A stretch of 64,000 nucleotides of DNA, from NCBI RefSeq assembly GCF_030944405.1, contig NZ_CP132339.1, forward strand, positions 806,001-870,000. Direction: 5' to 3'. How positions within the stretch are numbered: position 1 is the stretch's first letter; every line of letters begins with the position of its first letter. Origin of the DNA: Janthinobacterium sp. J1-1 (lineage in GTDB: Bacteria; Pseudomonadota; Gammaproteobacteria; Burkholderiales; Burkholderiaceae_D). This document shows, in pieces, positions 16,624 through 26,815 of this stretch. The notes under the pieces are model-generated. The model was not told where the DNA came from. It did no database searches and worked only from the letters and a program-made list of their open reading frames with translations. The position numbers and the translations under genes are program-made.

Positions 16624-17472
16624 ATGGCTATCCTGTCCGAGATTACCTTTTATCCGATCAAATCGTGCGCCGGCATCGCCCTGCGCAAAGCCGTGCTCAC
16701 CGCCTCCGGCCTGATGAGCGAACAGGTGTATGACCGCGAGTGGATGGTGGTCGATGCCGATGGCCGCTTCCTGACCCAGCGCGAACATCCGCGCATGGCG
16801 CTGATCGTGCCCACCATCAAGGCCACTACCCTGGAACTGCGCGCGCCTGGCATGTTGCGCCTGGAAATCGAACTGGGCCTGCCGCATCCGCAGCTGGCGC
16901 CCATGCTGGAAGTCCAGTTGTGGGACGAGCAGGTACGCGCCTATGATTGCGACGAGGTGACGGCCGCCTGGTTTTCCAACGCCATCGGCGTGCCGTGCCG
17001 GCTGGCGCGCTTCCACCCGGACGTGGTGCGCACCACCGGCACCAAGTGGACCGGCGGCATTGCCGCGCCCACCCTGTTTTCCGACGGCTATCCGCTGCTG
17101 GTGGCCAGCGTGGCCTCGCTCGATGATGTGAACGAGAAACTGCATGCGGCCGGCCGCGCGCCGTTGCCGATGAACCGTTTCCGGCCCAACCTGGTACTCG
17201 ACGGCATCGGCGCTTTCGAGGAAGATTACGCCGACGAGCTGCAGTTTGGCGCCACCACCCTGAAACCCGTCAAGCCTTGCCCGCGCTGCCCGATTCCATC
17301 GGTCGACCAGGCCACGGGCGTGCCGGGACCGGACCCGCTCGATGTCATGCATTATCGGGCCAAGCCCGGGCTCGACGGCGCGATCTGCTTCGGCATGAAC
17401 GCCATCGTCACCAACGGCGGCGACGAACCCATCGTGGTGGGCCAGGAAGTCGGTTTCGAACTGGCGTTTTAA
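16624..17472 (+). CDS. MOSC-domain protein (YcbX-like)
   Basis: 282 residues. The N-terminal beta-barrel domain begins ILSEITFYPIKSCAGIAL, the hallmark of the MOSC N-terminal domain. The C-terminal MOSC domain carries RFRPNLVLDG and the cysteine motif KPCPRCPIP that would bind molybdenum cofactor. Relatives reduce N-hydroxylated compounds or donate sulfur to the cofactor. An upstream in-frame ATG at 16588 would add 12 basic residues; 16624 matches the family start better, though neither has a strong ribosome-binding site. Confidence 0.87.
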   Translation: MAILSEITFYPIKSCAGIALRKAVLTASGLMSEQVYDREWMVVDADGRFLTQREHPRMALIVPTIKATTLELRAPGMLRLEIELGLPHPQLAPMLEVQLWDEQVRAYDCDEVTAAWFSNAIGVPCRLARFHPDVVRTTGTKWTGGIAAPTLFSDGYPLLVASVASLDDVNEKLHAAGRAPLPMNRFRPNLVLDGIGAFEEDYADELQFGATTLKPVKPCPRCPIPSVDQATGVPGPDPLDVMHYRAKPGLDGAICFGMNAIVTNGGDEPIVVGQEVGFELAF

Positions 17473-17506
17473 GCGTAGTGGCCGCACAGAAGGGTTTGAG
17501 GTTTAT

Positions 17507-18688
17507 ATGAGTCAACCGATATCGCCAGTGTCAGGCCAGCAGGGCAGCGATGCCAGGAGCCAGGCCGCTTCGCTCGCCCGCCTGGAAGCGGAAAACCAGG
17601 CCTTGCGCGCGCGCATGGCCTACTTGCTCGAGCAACTGGAACGCAATCACGACATCATGGGCCGCCACCAGGCATTCGACCTGGAAATCGTCGGCGCCGC
17701 CACCTTTCCCGAACTGATCGGCACCATTTTTCGCACCTTGCCGGTGGTGTCCGAGCTCGACGGCGTTACCCTGAGCCTGGTCGACGAGGGCGATGATATC
17801 CTGGTGGTGATGGAAAAACTGGGCGTCGATTTCAGCCTCTTTCCGCAAATGCTGTTCGTGCAACACCCTGAAGAGCTCGGTTTCATGCCGGCAGGCGAAG
17901 GCGGGCCGCCCCTGCCGCTGCTGGGGCCCTTCGATGCGGCCGTGCACGGCACGCGCTTTCCGGTCAGCGCGACCGTTGGCGAGCTGGTGCTGCGCAGCGT
18001 GGCGCTGGTGCCCTTGCTGCGCAACAAGCGGCTGATCGGCAGCCTGAACCTGGCCAGCAGCGACAGCGCGCGCTTTACGCCGGCGCTGGGCACCGATTTC
18101 GTCAAGCACATGGCGTCGATTATCGCGATCTGCCTGGAAAACGTGATCAGTAATGAAATGCTGAAATATATCGGCCTGACCGATGCGTTGACCGGCGTCT
18201 ACAACCGCCGCTACATCGACCGGCGCCTGCTGGAAGAAATCGCCCGCGCGCGGCGCCAGCAATATTGCATCGCTTGCATGTACATCGATATCGACCACTT
18301 CAAGAAGGTCAACGATACCCATGGCCACCAGGGCGGCGACGAGGTGCTGCGCGAAGTGGCCGCGCGCATCCGCCAGGAATTGCGCCGCTCCGACGCGCTG
18401 GGGCGCTTCGGTGGCGAGGAATTCGTGGTGCTGCTGATCGATGCCGATCTCGACAGCGCTACTTTTGTTGCCGAGCGCATCCGTGCCAGCATCGCCGGCG
18501 TGCCGTTCGACCTGCCGGCCGCGCAAGCGTCGGTCAGCGTGTCGATCGGCGTGGCCAGCCTGCCGCCGCAATCGGACCAGTTGCCGATCGAGGTGGTGGC
18601 GCAGCAGCTGGTGGCGCACGCCGACCAGGCCCTGTACCAGGCCAAGGCGAATGGCCGCAATCTGGTGGTCAGCGCCTCGGCAAGCTGA
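17507..18688 (+). CDS. Diguanylate cyclase with GAF domain
   Basis: 393 residues. A short N-terminal coiled coil (residues 20-50) leads into a GAF-like sensor domain (about 55-205). It is followed by a GGDEF domain with an intact active site GRFGGEEFVVLL and an upstream RRSD that fits the inhibitory RxxD site. It should make c-di-GMP and be subject to product inhibition. The sensed ligand is unknown. It converges with the Kef-type transporter; the two stop codons are adjacent. Confidence 0.93.
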   Translation: MSQPISPVSGQQGSDARSQAASLARLEAENQALRARMAYLLEQLERNHDIMGRHQAFDLEIVGAATFPELIGTIFRTLPVVSELDGVTLSLVDEGDDILVVMEKLGVDFSLFPQMLFVQHPEELGFMPAGEGGPPLPLLGPFDAAVHGTRFPVSATVGELVLRSVALVPLLRNKRLIGSLNLASSDSARFTPALGTDFVKHMASIIAICLENVISNEMLKYIGLTDALTGVYNRRYIDRRLLEEIARARRQQYCIACMYIDIDHFKKVNDTHGHQGGDEVLREVAARIRQELRRSDALGRFGGEEFVVLLIDADLDSATFVAERIRASIAGVPFDLPAAQASVSVSIGVASLPPQSDQLPIEVVAQQLVAHADQALYQAKANGRNLVVSASAS

Positions 18689-20668
18689 TTATTTCAGCAG
18701 CAAGGTTTCCGCTTTGGCCACGGCGTCGGCTGTGCCGCGCAGCACCACCACGTCGCCGCTGGCCAGCTGCGTCTCGGGCGTGACGGCAAGCCGGCTGCGT
18801 CCGCGGCGGATGGTGGTCACCAGCGCGCCGCAGGCCGCCATGTCGATCGTGCTCAAGGGGAAACCGATGCAGCGCGCGCCATCGCCGACGGTCACCGAAT
18901 GCAGGCGTTCGAGCTCGGCGTCGTCGCCGGCGTCGCTGGCGCCGTGGAAATAGCCGCGCAGCGAGGCATAGCGCTCTTCGCGCGCCGCCTGCACCCGGTG
19001 CACCACGCGGCGCAACGGCACGCCCATCATGATCAGCGCGTGCGAGGCCAGCATCAGGCTGCCTTCCATCAGTTCCGGCACCACTTCGGTGGCGCCCGCG
19101 TCTCGCAGCAGGTCCAGGTCGCTGTCGTCGTAGCTGCGCACGATGACGGGCAGGGTCGGCGCCAGTTCATTGACCATATGCAGCAGCCGCAGGGCCGCCG
19201 GCGTGTTGGCATAGGTAATCACCACGGCGCTGGCCCGGTAAATGCCGGCCGCCACCAGGCTTTCGCGCCGTCCCGCGTCGCCGTACGACACATGGGCGCC
19301 GGCCAGCTGCGCTTCCTGCACCCGTTCCGGGTCCAGGTCCAGCGCGTGGTACTCGATCTTTTCTTCCGTCAGTAGTGTCGCCAGGCTTTGCCCGCTGCGC
19401 CCGAAGCCGGCGATCAGCACGTGTTTCTGGGCCGCCATGGTACGGGTGGCGATTTTCGTCAGCGCCAGCGACTGCATCATCCAGTCATTGGCGGCCAGCT
19501 TCATGACGATGGCGTCCGATTTCGCGATCAGCAGGGGCGCGATCAGCATCGACAGCACCATCGCCGCCAGCACCACCTGCACCACGAACGGGTCCATCAG
19601 CTTGATGCCGCCGGCCAGATTGAGCAGCACGAAGCCGAATTCGCCGGCCTGGGCCAGCCCCAGCCCGGTGCGCAGGGCCACGCCGTTGCTGGAACCAAAC
19701 AACCGCGCCAGGCCGGCGATCAGGGCGAATTTCAGCAGCACGGGCGCGCCCAGCAGCAGCAGCACCAGCCACCAGTTGTCGATCACCACGCGGATATTGA
19801 GCAGCATGCCGACCGTGATGAAAAACAGGCCCAGCAGCACGTCGCGGAAAGGTTTGATATCCTCTTCCACCTGGTGCTTGAATTCGGTCTCGGAGATCAG
19901 CATGCCGGCGACAAAAGCCCCCAGGGCCAGCGACAAGCCTGCCCGTTCCGTGATCCAGGCCGCGCCTAGGGTGATCAAGAGCAGGTTGAGCATGAACAGT
20001 TCCTGCGAGCGGCGCTTGGCGACGATGGTCAGCCAGCCGCGCACCATTTTTTGCCCCAGGAACAGCAGCAGGATCAGCACCACCACGGCCTTGGCGCCGG
20101 CCCAGGCCAGCGTTTCGGCCAGGTTGTCGGAGTCTTTGGTCAGCGCGGGAATCAGGATCAGCAGCGGCACCACGGCCAGGTCCTGGAACAGCAGGATGCC
20201 GATGATCTTGCGGCCGTGTTCGCTTTCAAGCTCCAGCCGTTCTGTCAGCATTTTTGACACGATGGCCGTCGACGACATGGCCAGCGCGCCGCCCAGGGCA
20301 AACGCGGCCTGCCAGCTGAGGTGGAAGTAGGCTGACAGGTAGCGCCCGACGAACCAGCCGAAGACGACGGTGGCGACGATGGTGGTGACCACCTGCGCCA
20401 TGCCGAGGCCGAAAACGATGCGCCGCATGGCAAGAAACTTGGGAAGGGAAAACTCGAGCCCGATGGAAAACATCAGGAAGACAACGCCGAATTCGGCCAG
20501 GGTATGGCTCGCTTCATTCTCGGCAGCCAGGCCCAGCGCATGGGGGCCGATGATGATGCCGACCGCCAGGTAGCCGAGCATGGGGGGCAAGTGCAACATT
20601 CTGAAAGCAACCACGCCAAGCACGGCGCTGCCGAGTAACATCAGGGTCAATTCTAGCGAGGAAAACAT
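18689..20668 (-). CDS. Kef-type K+/H+ antiporter with RCK domains
   Basis: 659 residues. About twelve membrane helices of the CPA2 family occupy the first 380 residues (start MFSSLELTLMLLGSAVLG). An RCK N-domain follows with the Rossmann motif VLIAGFGRSGQSLA, and then an RCK C-domain ending in VVVLRGTADAVAKAE. It exports potassium or exchanges it for protons, gated by nucleotides or thiol conjugates. The start ATG 20668 matches the family; the frame stays open far upstream through kdsD, but only as an antisense shadow. It is divergent from kdsD. Confidence 0.92.
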   Translation of the reverse strand: MFSSLELTLMLLGSAVLGVVAFRMLHLPPMLGYLAVGIIIGPHALGLAAENEASHTLAEFGVVFLMFSIGLEFSLPKFLAMRRIVFGLGMAQVVTTIVATVVFGWFVGRYLSAYFHLSWQAAFALGGALAMSSTAIVSKMLTERLELESEHGRKIIGILLFQDLAVVPLLILIPALTKDSDNLAETLAWAGAKAVVVLILLLFLGQKMVRGWLTIVAKRRSQELFMLNLLLITLGAAWITERAGLSLALGAFVAGMLISETEFKHQVEEDIKPFRDVLLGLFFITVGMLLNIRVVIDNWWLVLLLLGAPVLLKFALIAGLARLFGSSNGVALRTGLGLAQAGEFGFVLLNLAGGIKLMDPFVVQVVLAAMVLSMLIAPLLIAKSDAIVMKLAANDWMMQSLALTKIATRTMAAQKHVLIAGFGRSGQSLATLLTEEKIEYHALDLDPERVQEAQLAGAHVSYGDAGRRESLVAAGIYRASAVVITYANTPAALRLLHMVNELAPTLPVIVRSYDDSDLDLLRDAGATEVVPELMEGSLMLASHALIMMGVPLRRVVHRVQAAREERYASLRGYFHGASDAGDDAELERLHSVTVGDGARCIGFPLSTIDMAACGALVTTIRRGRSRLAVTPETQLASGDVVVLRGTADAVAKAETLLLK

Positions 20669-20752
20669 GGGTTGCCCGGGGTGGTCAGTGGAAATCGTTG
20701 TTTGTTGTGACTGGCAAGTTTTTTGCTTTCCTAATTCGTTTATACTTTGGGC

Positions 20753-21787
20753 ATGAGTGTAACCCATGAAAAAACAATGCAGAAAGCTTTTGATCGAAGT
20801 GACATGAAAGCCACAAGCGAGCGCGCCGTGGCGCTGGCCCGCACCACCTTGCAGATCGAGGCGGACGCCATCGTTGCGCTGCACGCCCGCCTGGCCACCG
20901 ACGACAGCGTCGGCCGCGCGGTGGCGCTGCTGCTCGAATGCAAGGGCCGCGTGGTGGTGTCCGGCATCGGCAAGTCCGGCCATATCGCGCGCAAGATCGC
21001 CGCCACCCTGGCCTCGACCGGCACGCCGGCCATGTTCGTCCATCCGGCCGAAGCGGCCCATGGCGACCTGGGCATGGTCACCTCGGACGACGCCTTTATC
21101 GCCATCTCGTATTCCGGCGAATCGGCCGAACTGATGGCCATCATGCCGGTCGTCAAGCGCATGGGCGGCGTGCTGATCGCCATGACGGGCAAGCCGCAAT
21201 CGAGCCTGGCGCAACTGGCCGACGTCCACCTCGATATTTCGGTGGAAAAAGAAGCCTGTCCGCTGAACCTGGCGCCGACCGCCAGCACCACCGTCACCCT
21301 GGCGCTGGGCGACGCGCTGGCCGTGGCGCTGCTGGACCTGCGCGGCTTCAAGGAAGAAGATTTTGCCCGTTCGCATCCGGGTGGCGCGCTGGGCCGCCGC
21401 CTGCTGACGCACGTGCATGACGTGATGCGCAGCGGCGAGCGGGTACCGAAAGTGCCGGTGGACGCCTCGCTGCTGCAGGCGCTGGAAGAAATGACGAGGA
21501 AGGGCATGGGCATGACGGCCATCGTCGATGCGGATGACCGTCCGGTGGGCGTGTTTACCGATGGCGACCTGCGCCGCATGTTCGAGCGCGTGCAGGATTT
21601 CACGCAAGTGGCGATCCGCGACGTGATGCACGCGCAGCCGCGCAGCATCGCGCCCGGCCGCCTGGCCGTCGACGCGGTGGCCGTGATGGAGCAGCACCGC
21701 ATCAACCAGATGCTGGTGGTCGATGCTGACGGCAAGCTGGTCGGCGCCTTGCATATCCATGACCTGACCCAGGCGAAGGTCATCTGA
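20753..21787 (+). CDS. kdsD: D-arabinose 5-phosphate isomerase
   Basis: 344 residues. It interconverts ribulose 5-phosphate and arabinose 5-phosphate, the first step of Kdo synthesis. The SIS domain shows VVVSGIGKSGHIARK and SYSGESAEL, and two CBS domains follow (about residues 210-344). The start is uncertain: a TATACT -10 at 20741-20746 would leave ATG 20753 almost leaderless, so ATG 20777 or 20804 may be used. In relatives kdsC usually follows; here only 51 bases separate it from lptC. Confidence 0.92.
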   Translation: MSVTHEKTMQKAFDRSDMKATSERAVALARTTLQIEADAIVALHARLATDDSVGRAVALLLECKGRVVVSGIGKSGHIARKIAATLASTGTPAMFVHPAEAAHGDLGMVTSDDAFIAISYSGESAELMAIMPVVKRMGGVLIAMTGKPQSSLAQLADVHLDISVEKEACPLNLAPTASTTVTLALGDALAVALLDLRGFKEEDFARSHPGGALGRRLLTHVHDVMRSGERVPKVPVDASLLQALEEMTRKGMGMTAIVDADDRPVGVFTDGDLRRMFERVQDFTQVAIRDVMHAQPRSIAPGRLAVDAVAVMEQHRINQMLVVDADGKLVGALHIHDLTQAKVI

Positions 21788-21838
21788 TGCCGGTGTGCCG
21801 CTCCTGCGCGGCGGGCCTATTTTTGAGAGTGAAACACT

Positions 21839-22444
21839 ATGCGTAAGCCAGAAGGCGCCCATCGCTGGCGCATGATTTTTACCGTGTTGGGCGCTGTCGC
21901 GGTGGCGCTGGGCAGCTTCTGGCTGCTTGAAGTGATGAACAAGAGCAGCCAGGATGTCAGTGCCGGCAAGAAATTGGACGAGCCCGATTATTTCGTCACC
22001 AATTTCAGCCTGGTGCGCATGGACCTGCAGGGCAAACCGAGCTATATCGTCTCCGGCGCCAAGCTCACGCATTACCCGGCCGACGACTCCTCCGATATCG
22101 ACCAGCCTTTCGTGCGCAAGATCAGCCCGGGCGTGCCGCCCCTGAACATGACGGCCGAGCTGGCCCATATCGACCAGGGCAATACGCGGCTGCAATTGTC
22201 GCGCAATGTCGTGATCGACCGCGTGGCCGGTCCCAGGACACAGAACATGACGCTGAAAACCGAGGCGCTGACGATCTTTCCCGATGAAGAACGGATGGAG
22301 TCGGCCGTGCCGGTCGATCTGCTGTCGGGGCGTTCGCACGTGACCGGCGTGGGCCTGAAGGCCAACAATGCCTCCAGCGTGGTGGAAGTGCCGAACTCGG
22401 TGCGCATCGTGATTCCGCCGCGCAAAGCCGTGCCGGCCAAATAA
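21839..22444 (+). CDS. lptC: LPS export protein LptC
   Basis: 201 residues. A single N-terminal membrane helix (residues 12-30, MIFTVLGAVAVALGSFWLL) anchors a periplasmic beta-jellyroll that takes LPS from LptBFG and passes it to LptA. The DYFVTNFSLVRMDLQGKPSY segment is typical. It lies in the order kdsD-lptC-lptA-lptB, so Kdo synthesis and LPS transport genes are co-transcribed. Confidence 0.92.
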   Translation: MRKPEGAHRWRMIFTVLGAVAVALGSFWLLEVMNKSSQDVSAGKKLDEPDYFVTNFSLVRMDLQGKPSYIVSGAKLTHYPADDSSDIDQPFVRKISPGVPPLNMTAELAHIDQGNTRLQLSRNVVIDRVAGPRTQNMTLKTEALTIFPDEERMESAVPVDLLSGRSHVTGVGLKANNASSVVEVPNSVRIVIPPRKAVPAK

Positions 22445-22464
22445 ATAAAGAGGACCAAATCAAA

Positions 22465-23043
22465 ATGAAAAAAATCTTGCTGTTGAGCTTGTTTTCCCTG
22501 GCCGTGATGGGCAGCGCCCATGCCGAAAAGGCCGACTCGGACAAGGAAGCCGTCATCACCGCCCAGCGCGGCCAGGTCGATGACATCAAGCAGACCCGCA
22601 CCCTGACCGGCGACGTGGTGCTGGTGAAGGGCACCCTGACCATGAAGGCGGGGCGGGCCCTGATCACCGAAGATCCGCAGGGCTACCAGTTCATCACTTT
22701 CTGGGGCGAGGCGGGCAAGCTGGCCACCTTTCGCCAGAAGCGCGACGGCGAAGGCGACCTGTGGGTGGAAGGCGAAGCGGAACGGGTGGAATACAACAAC
22801 AAGACGGAAGTCGTGAAACTGTTTTCCAAGGCCAAGCTGACGCGCCTGCAAGGCGTCAAGCCGACCGACGTGGCCAACGGCGCCTTCATTTCGTATGACA
22901 GCCGCAATGAATTATTCAATATGGAAAACAGCGACAGCGGCACCAGTTCCCCCGGCGCCGGCAGCGTGCGCATGGTGATCCAGCCGAAGAACAAGCCGGC
23001 GGCGGAGAAAGCCCCCGCCGCGCCTGCGCCAGGGAAGAAATAA
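22465..23043 (+). CDS. lptA: LPS transport periplasmic protein LptA
   Basis: 192 residues with a clear signal peptide (cleavage after GSAHA). The OstA-like jellyroll repeats include [20 protein letters not shown] and [14 protein letters not shown]. LptA polymerises into the periplasmic bridge that carries LPS to LptDE. An AAAGAGG site precedes ATG 22465. The C-terminus is a proline- and alanine-rich tail. Its stop overlaps the lptB start by one base. Confidence 0.93.
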   Translation: MKKILLLSLFSLAVMGSAHAEKADSDKEAVITAQRGQVDDIKQTRTLTGDVVLVKGTLTMKAGRALITEDPQGYQFITFWGEAGKLATFRQKRDGEGDLWVEGEAERVEYNNKTEVVKLFSKAKLTRLQGVKPTDVANGAFISYDSRNELFNMENSDSGTSSPGAGSVRMVIQPKNKPAAEKAPAAPAPGKK

Positions 23044-23801
23044 TGGACAATAATGTACGTTGCGGCAGCACCCTGATCGTGCGGGGGCTGCAGAAAACCT
23101 ATGGCAAGCGGCAAGTCGTGCATGATGTGTCGCTGCAAGTCGAATGCGGCGAAGTGGTGGGCCTGCTGGGTCCGAACGGCGCCGGCAAGACCACCTCGTT
23201 CTACATGATCGTCGGCCTGGTGCCGTCCGATGGCGGCACCATCGATATCAGCGGCGTCGACATTTCCAGCCTGCCGATCCACCGCCGCGCGCAGATGGGC
23301 CTGTCCTACCTGCCGCAGGAAGCGTCGGTGTTTCGCAAGCTGACGGTGGAAGACAATATCCGCGCCGTGCTGGAAATCCAGACAGTCGACGGCCGGCCCC
23401 TGAAAAAGGCCGAAATCGAAGAACGCCTCGACAAACTGCTGGCCGACTTGCAAATTGAAAAGCTGCGCGAAAACCAGGCGCTGTCGCTGTCGGGCGGCGA
23501 GCGGCGCCGCGTGGAAATCGCCCGCGCGCTGGCCACCGACCCGCGTTTCGTGCTGCTCGACGAACCGTTCGCCGGCGTCGATCCGATCGCCGTGATCGAA
23601 ATCCAGCGCATCGTGCGGTTTTTGAAGGAACGCAATATCGGCGTGCTGATCACCGACCATAATGTGCGCGAAACGCTGGGCATCTGCGACCGCGCCTACA
23701 TCATCAACCAGGGCTCGGTGCTGGCGTCGGGCCGGCCCGACGACATCATCGCCAACGAGTCGGTACGCCGGGTGTATCTGGGCGAACACTTCCGCATGTA
23801 A
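23043..23801 (+). CDS. lptB: LPS export ABC transporter ATPase LptB
   Basis: 252 residues. It powers LPS extraction from the inner membrane with LptF and LptG, which are not in this window. Walker A is GPNGAGKTT, the signature LSGGERRR, Walker [13 protein letters not shown], and the switch histidine lies in TDHNVRETL. It overlaps lptA by one base, and rpoN starts four bases after its stop, so all are probably in one transcript. Confidence 0.96.
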   Translation: MDNNVRCGSTLIVRGLQKTYGKRQVVHDVSLQVECGEVVGLLGPNGAGKTTSFYMIVGLVPSDGGTIDISGVDISSLPIHRRAQMGLSYLPQEASVFRKLTVEDNIRAVLEIQTVDGRPLKKAEIEERLDKLLADLQIEKLRENQALSLSGGERRRVEIARALATDPRFVLLDEPFAGVDPIAVIEIQRIVRFLKERNIGVLITDHNVRETLGICDRAYIINQGSVLASGRPDDIIANESVRRVYLGEHFRM

Positions 23802-23805
23802 GCCA

Positions 23806-25284
23806 ATGAAACAATCCCTGCAACTGCGCACCTCGCAGCACCTGGCACTGACGCCGCAATTACAGCAATCGATACGCCTGCTGCAACTGTCCACGCTGGA
23901 ATTGCACCAGGAGCTGGAGCAATTGCTGACCGATAATCCCTTGCTGGAACGGCTCGACGATCCGCTCGACCGCTCGCTGCGCCTGCTGTCCGATGGCGCC
24001 CTGAGTTCGACCGCCGCCCCCGGCGAAGCGCCACCGGCGCCGCCGGGCCAGGAAGCGCCGGCGCCAGCCGCCGAAGCGGAGTCGTTTGACGGCGATGGCG
24101 GCGAGAGCACGGCCGCGTCCGAGGGCGGCGACAGCGACTGGAACGAGGCCAGCCGCGGCAAGGCGCCCGATGACGAGGATTCCCGTCCGCAACTGGAGGC
24201 CCATCACTGCACCTTGCGCGAACACCTGATGGAACAGATGCGCGTGACCGTGCTGGAGCTGCGCGACCGCGCGCTGGTGGAATTGATCATCGATGCGCTC
24301 GACGACAATGGCTACCTGGAAGAGCCGCTCGACGATATCCTGGCGCGCCTGCCGGAAGAACTGGAAGTCGATGCGGATGAGCTGCGCACGGCGCTGTCGC
24401 TGCTGCAAAGTTTCGACCCTGCCGGCGTGGGTGCGCGCAATGCGTCCGAATGCCTGGCGCTGCAGATCAAACGCTTGCCGCAGGTGGCGCTGGTGACGCG
24501 GCGCATGGCCTTGAACATCGTCGAGAAACACCTGACCTGGTTCGCCCAGCGCGACTTCAACAAGCTCAAGAAAGCCCTCGACTGCGACGATGAAGACTTG
24601 CGCGAAGCACAGACCGTGATTCGCTTGTGCAACCCGCATCCGGGCGCCGTGTTCGCTTCCGACGTGTCCGATTACGTGGTGCCGGACGTGGTGGTCAAGC
24701 GGGCCCGCAATGGCTGGCAGGTATCGCTCAACAATGACGTCATGCCGCGCCTGCGCGTGAACGCCATGTACGCCAACCTGCTCAAGCAGGGCAAGGGCGA
24801 AGGCGGCATGGGTGCGCAGTTGCAGGAAGCCAAGTGGCTGATCAAGAACATGCGCCAGCGCTTCGACACCATCCTGCGCGTGGCGCAGGCGATCGTGGAA
24901 CGGCAAAAGGATTTTTTCTCGCACGGCGCAGTTGCCATGCGGCCACTTGTGCTTCGCGAAATAGCTGATACACTGGGTTTACACGAGAGTACTATCTCGC
25001 GGGTAACAACCCAAAAGTACATGCTGACCCCGCATGGAATGTTTGAGTTGAAGTATTTCTTTGGCAGCCACGTCGCCACCGAAGCAGGAGGGGAGGCGTC
25101 ATCGACGGCGATACGGGCCTTGATCGTGCAATTGACAGGAGCAGAGAACCCTAAAAATCCTTTATCCGACAGTAAGATTGCGGACATGCTGGGGGAACAA
25201 GGCATGGTGATTGCGCGACGTACTGTTGCCAAATACCGGGAAGCGTTGAAAATTCCGCCAGTGAGTCTGCGTAAGTCTTTGTAG
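23806..25284 (+). CDS. rpoN: RNA polymerase sigma-54 factor
   Basis: 492 residues. The glutamine-rich region I ([17 protein letters not shown]) contacts activators and core polymerase. An acidic, proline-rich linker spans about residues 60-125. The core-binding domain, the helix-turn-helix ([17 protein letters not shown]) and the RpoN box [10 protein letters not shown] near the C-terminus are all intact. ATG 23806 fits the family; the frame extends upstream inside lptB only by chance. Confidence 0.97.
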   Translation: MKQSLQLRTSQHLALTPQLQQSIRLLQLSTLELHQELEQLLTDNPLLERLDDPLDRSLRLLSDGALSSTAAPGEAPPAPPGQEAPAPAAEAESFDGDGGESTAASEGGDSDWNEASRGKAPDDEDSRPQLEAHHCTLREHLMEQMRVTVLELRDRALVELIIDALDDNGYLEEPLDDILARLPEELEVDADELRTALSLLQSFDPAGVGARNASECLALQIKRLPQVALVTRRMALNIVEKHLTWFAQRDFNKLKKALDCDDEDLREAQTVIRLCNPHPGAVFASDVSDYVVPDVVVKRARNGWQVSLNNDVMPRLRVNAMYANLLKQGKGEGGMGAQLQEAKWLIKNMRQRFDTILRVAQAIVERQKDFFSHGAVAMRPLVLREIADTLGLHESTISRVTTQKYMLTPHGMFELKYFFGSHVATEAGGEASSTAIRALIVQLTGAENPKNPLSDSKIADMLGEQGMVIARRTVAKYREALKIPPVSLRKSL

Positions 25285-25352
25285 TTTTTTCGGTTCCTCT
25301 GCGGGCCGGAACGATGGACACCGCACGAACCCGATCATCTTTAGGAGTGTGT

Positions 25353-25712
25353 ATGAATCTCACCATCAGCGGACATCATCTCGAAGTGACACCAGCCATC
25401 CGTGAATACGTACAAACCAAACTGGAGCGCGTGAAACGCCATTTCGATCACGTTATCGATATTGCCGTGATTCTGACCGTCGACAACCTCAAAGAGAAAG
25501 AAAAACGCCAGAAGGCCGAAGTGAATCTGCGACTGAGCGGCAAGACCGTCTACGTGGAAAGCCTGGCGCAAGACCTGTATGCCGCGATCGACAGCCTGAT
25601 CGACAAGCTGGACCGGCAAGTGATGAAGTACAAAACCAAAGTGCAAGGGCACGGTAAAGAGGCGATCAAGCATCTGCCAGACAACACTCCTGAAGAAGCC
25701 GCCGCCGTCTAG
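25353..25712 (+). CDS. hpf: Ribosome hibernation-promoting factor (HPF/RaiA type)
   Basis: 119 residues. It binds the 30S subunit and promotes hibernating ribosome dimers or inactivation. The N-terminus [20 protein letters not shown] and the basic helix [16 protein letters not shown] are characteristic of the short form. A TAGGAG site lies just before ATG 25353. It follows rpoN as in most proteobacteria, and the transcript ends at the strong terminator downstream. Confidence 0.95.
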   Translation: MNLTISGHHLEVTPAIREYVQTKLERVKRHFDHVIDIAVILTVDNLKEKEKRQKAEVNLRLSGKTVYVESLAQDLYAAIDSLIDKLDRQVMKYKTKVQGHGKEAIKHLPDNTPEEAAAV

Positions 25713-25742
25713 GCCTGCCGCTCCAGATTGTTGTGATCAACT

Positions 25743-25776
25743 AAGGGCGCGCTGTTTGATCTTCGCGCCCTTTTTT
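25743..25776. terminator. Terminator between hpf and rapZ
   Basis: AAGGGCGCG (25743-25751) pairs with CGCGCCCTT (25764-25772), followed by a run of Ts on the plus strand. It lies between convergent hpf and rapZ and may serve both. Confidence 0.85.
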
Positions 25777-25793
25777 GCGCCCATTTTTCCGGC

Positions 25794-26657
25794 TCAGTTA
25801 CGCTCGCGGTGGCGCAGCACGACCCGTTCGCGGTCGGCAAAATACTGCGCCAGGTGTTCCGCCATATACACCGAACGGTGCTGGCCACCCGTGCAGCCGA
25901 GTGCGACCGTCAGATAGCTGCGGTTGTCGGACTTGAACGACGGCAGCCACTTTTCCACGAAATCGCGGATATCCGCAAACAGTTCCAGCGCGCTGGGCTG
26001 GGCGTCCAGAAAAGCGATCACGGGCGCATCGCGGCCATCGAGCGGCCGCAACGCCAGGTCGTAATACGGATTGGGCAGGGCCCGCACGTCGAACACGAAA
26101 TCGGCATCCAGCGGCACGCCCAGCTTGAAGGCGAACGACTCGAAGAACAGGGTCAGCGGCGCGCGTTCGGAGGCGACGATATCCTTGACCCAGGCGCGCA
26201 GCTTGTTGGCGCTCAGTTCCGAAGTATCGATCACATGGCCCAGTTGCTGGATCGCCGACAGCCGCTCGCGCTCCTCCGAAATGCATTCGATCAGCGTGCG
26301 GCGGCTGGCCGGATTCTCACCTGGAAGCAACTCATGCGACAAAGGATGGCTGCGCCGCGTTTCCGAAAAGCGCGCCACCAGCGAGTGCGTGGTGGCGGTC
26401 AGAAACAGCACCTTGACATCATGCCCCTGCGCACGCAGCAGTGACACATTGTGTGGCAGGTTGGCCAGCGATTCGGCACTGCGTGCGTCGACCGCGACAC
26501 CGAGCCTGCTGGTTCCTTCGTCGAGCAAGGTCTGCACCAGGCTTGGCAACAAGGCAGGCGGCAGATTGTCGACACAGTAATAACCGGTATCTTCCAGCAC
26601 CTTGAGTGCGACAGATTTGCCGGAGCCGGAGATGCCGGTAAGTAGAATGATGTGCAT
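25794..26657 (-). CDS. rapZ: RNase adapter RapZ (nucleotide-binding protein)
   Basis: 287 residues. In enterobacteria RapZ delivers GlmZ to RNase E and so controls amino-sugar synthesis; the role in beta-proteobacteria is less well known. The Walker A GISGSGKS is at residues 8-15, and the C-terminal [20 protein letters not shown] is the conserved RNA-binding region. ATG 26657 is chosen because [15 protein letters not shown] matches family starts; ATG 26669 is the alternative. It is the last gene of the minus-strand ptsN-hprK-rapZ group. Confidence 0.93.
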   Translation of the reverse strand: MHIILLTGISGSGKSVALKVLEDTGYYCVDNLPPALLPSLVQTLLDEGTSRLGVAVDARSAESLANLPHNVSLLRAQGHDVKVLFLTATTHSLVARFSETRRSHPLSHELLPGENPASRRTLIECISEERERLSAIQQLGHVIDTSELSANKLRAWVKDIVASERAPLTLFFESFAFKLGVPLDADFVFDVRALPNPYYDLALRPLDGRDAPVIAFLDAQPSALELFADIRDFVEKWLPSFKSDNRSYLTVALGCTGGQHRSVYMAEHLAQYFADRERVVLRHRERN

Positions 26658-26815
26658 AGGCGCGATCATACAATAAAGATTGCCTGTGCGCCCCCGCAAC
26701 AAATTTCTTTGCAAATCATTGCATTTGATTATGAAGATCTGGCTGGGCAAAGTGGGGTTTGACCGCGGCTTTAATCACCACGCATTGCCTGTCTAACGGT
26801 TCGCCCTTGCAACGC

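Noticed and set aside
18689..22339. A 1216-residue open frame on the minus strand
   Set aside because: Only the part from 20668 downwards is the Kef-type transporter. The rest is antisense to kdsD and lptC, with low-complexity histidine/glutamine/arginine-rich composition typical of shadow frames in GC-rich DNA.
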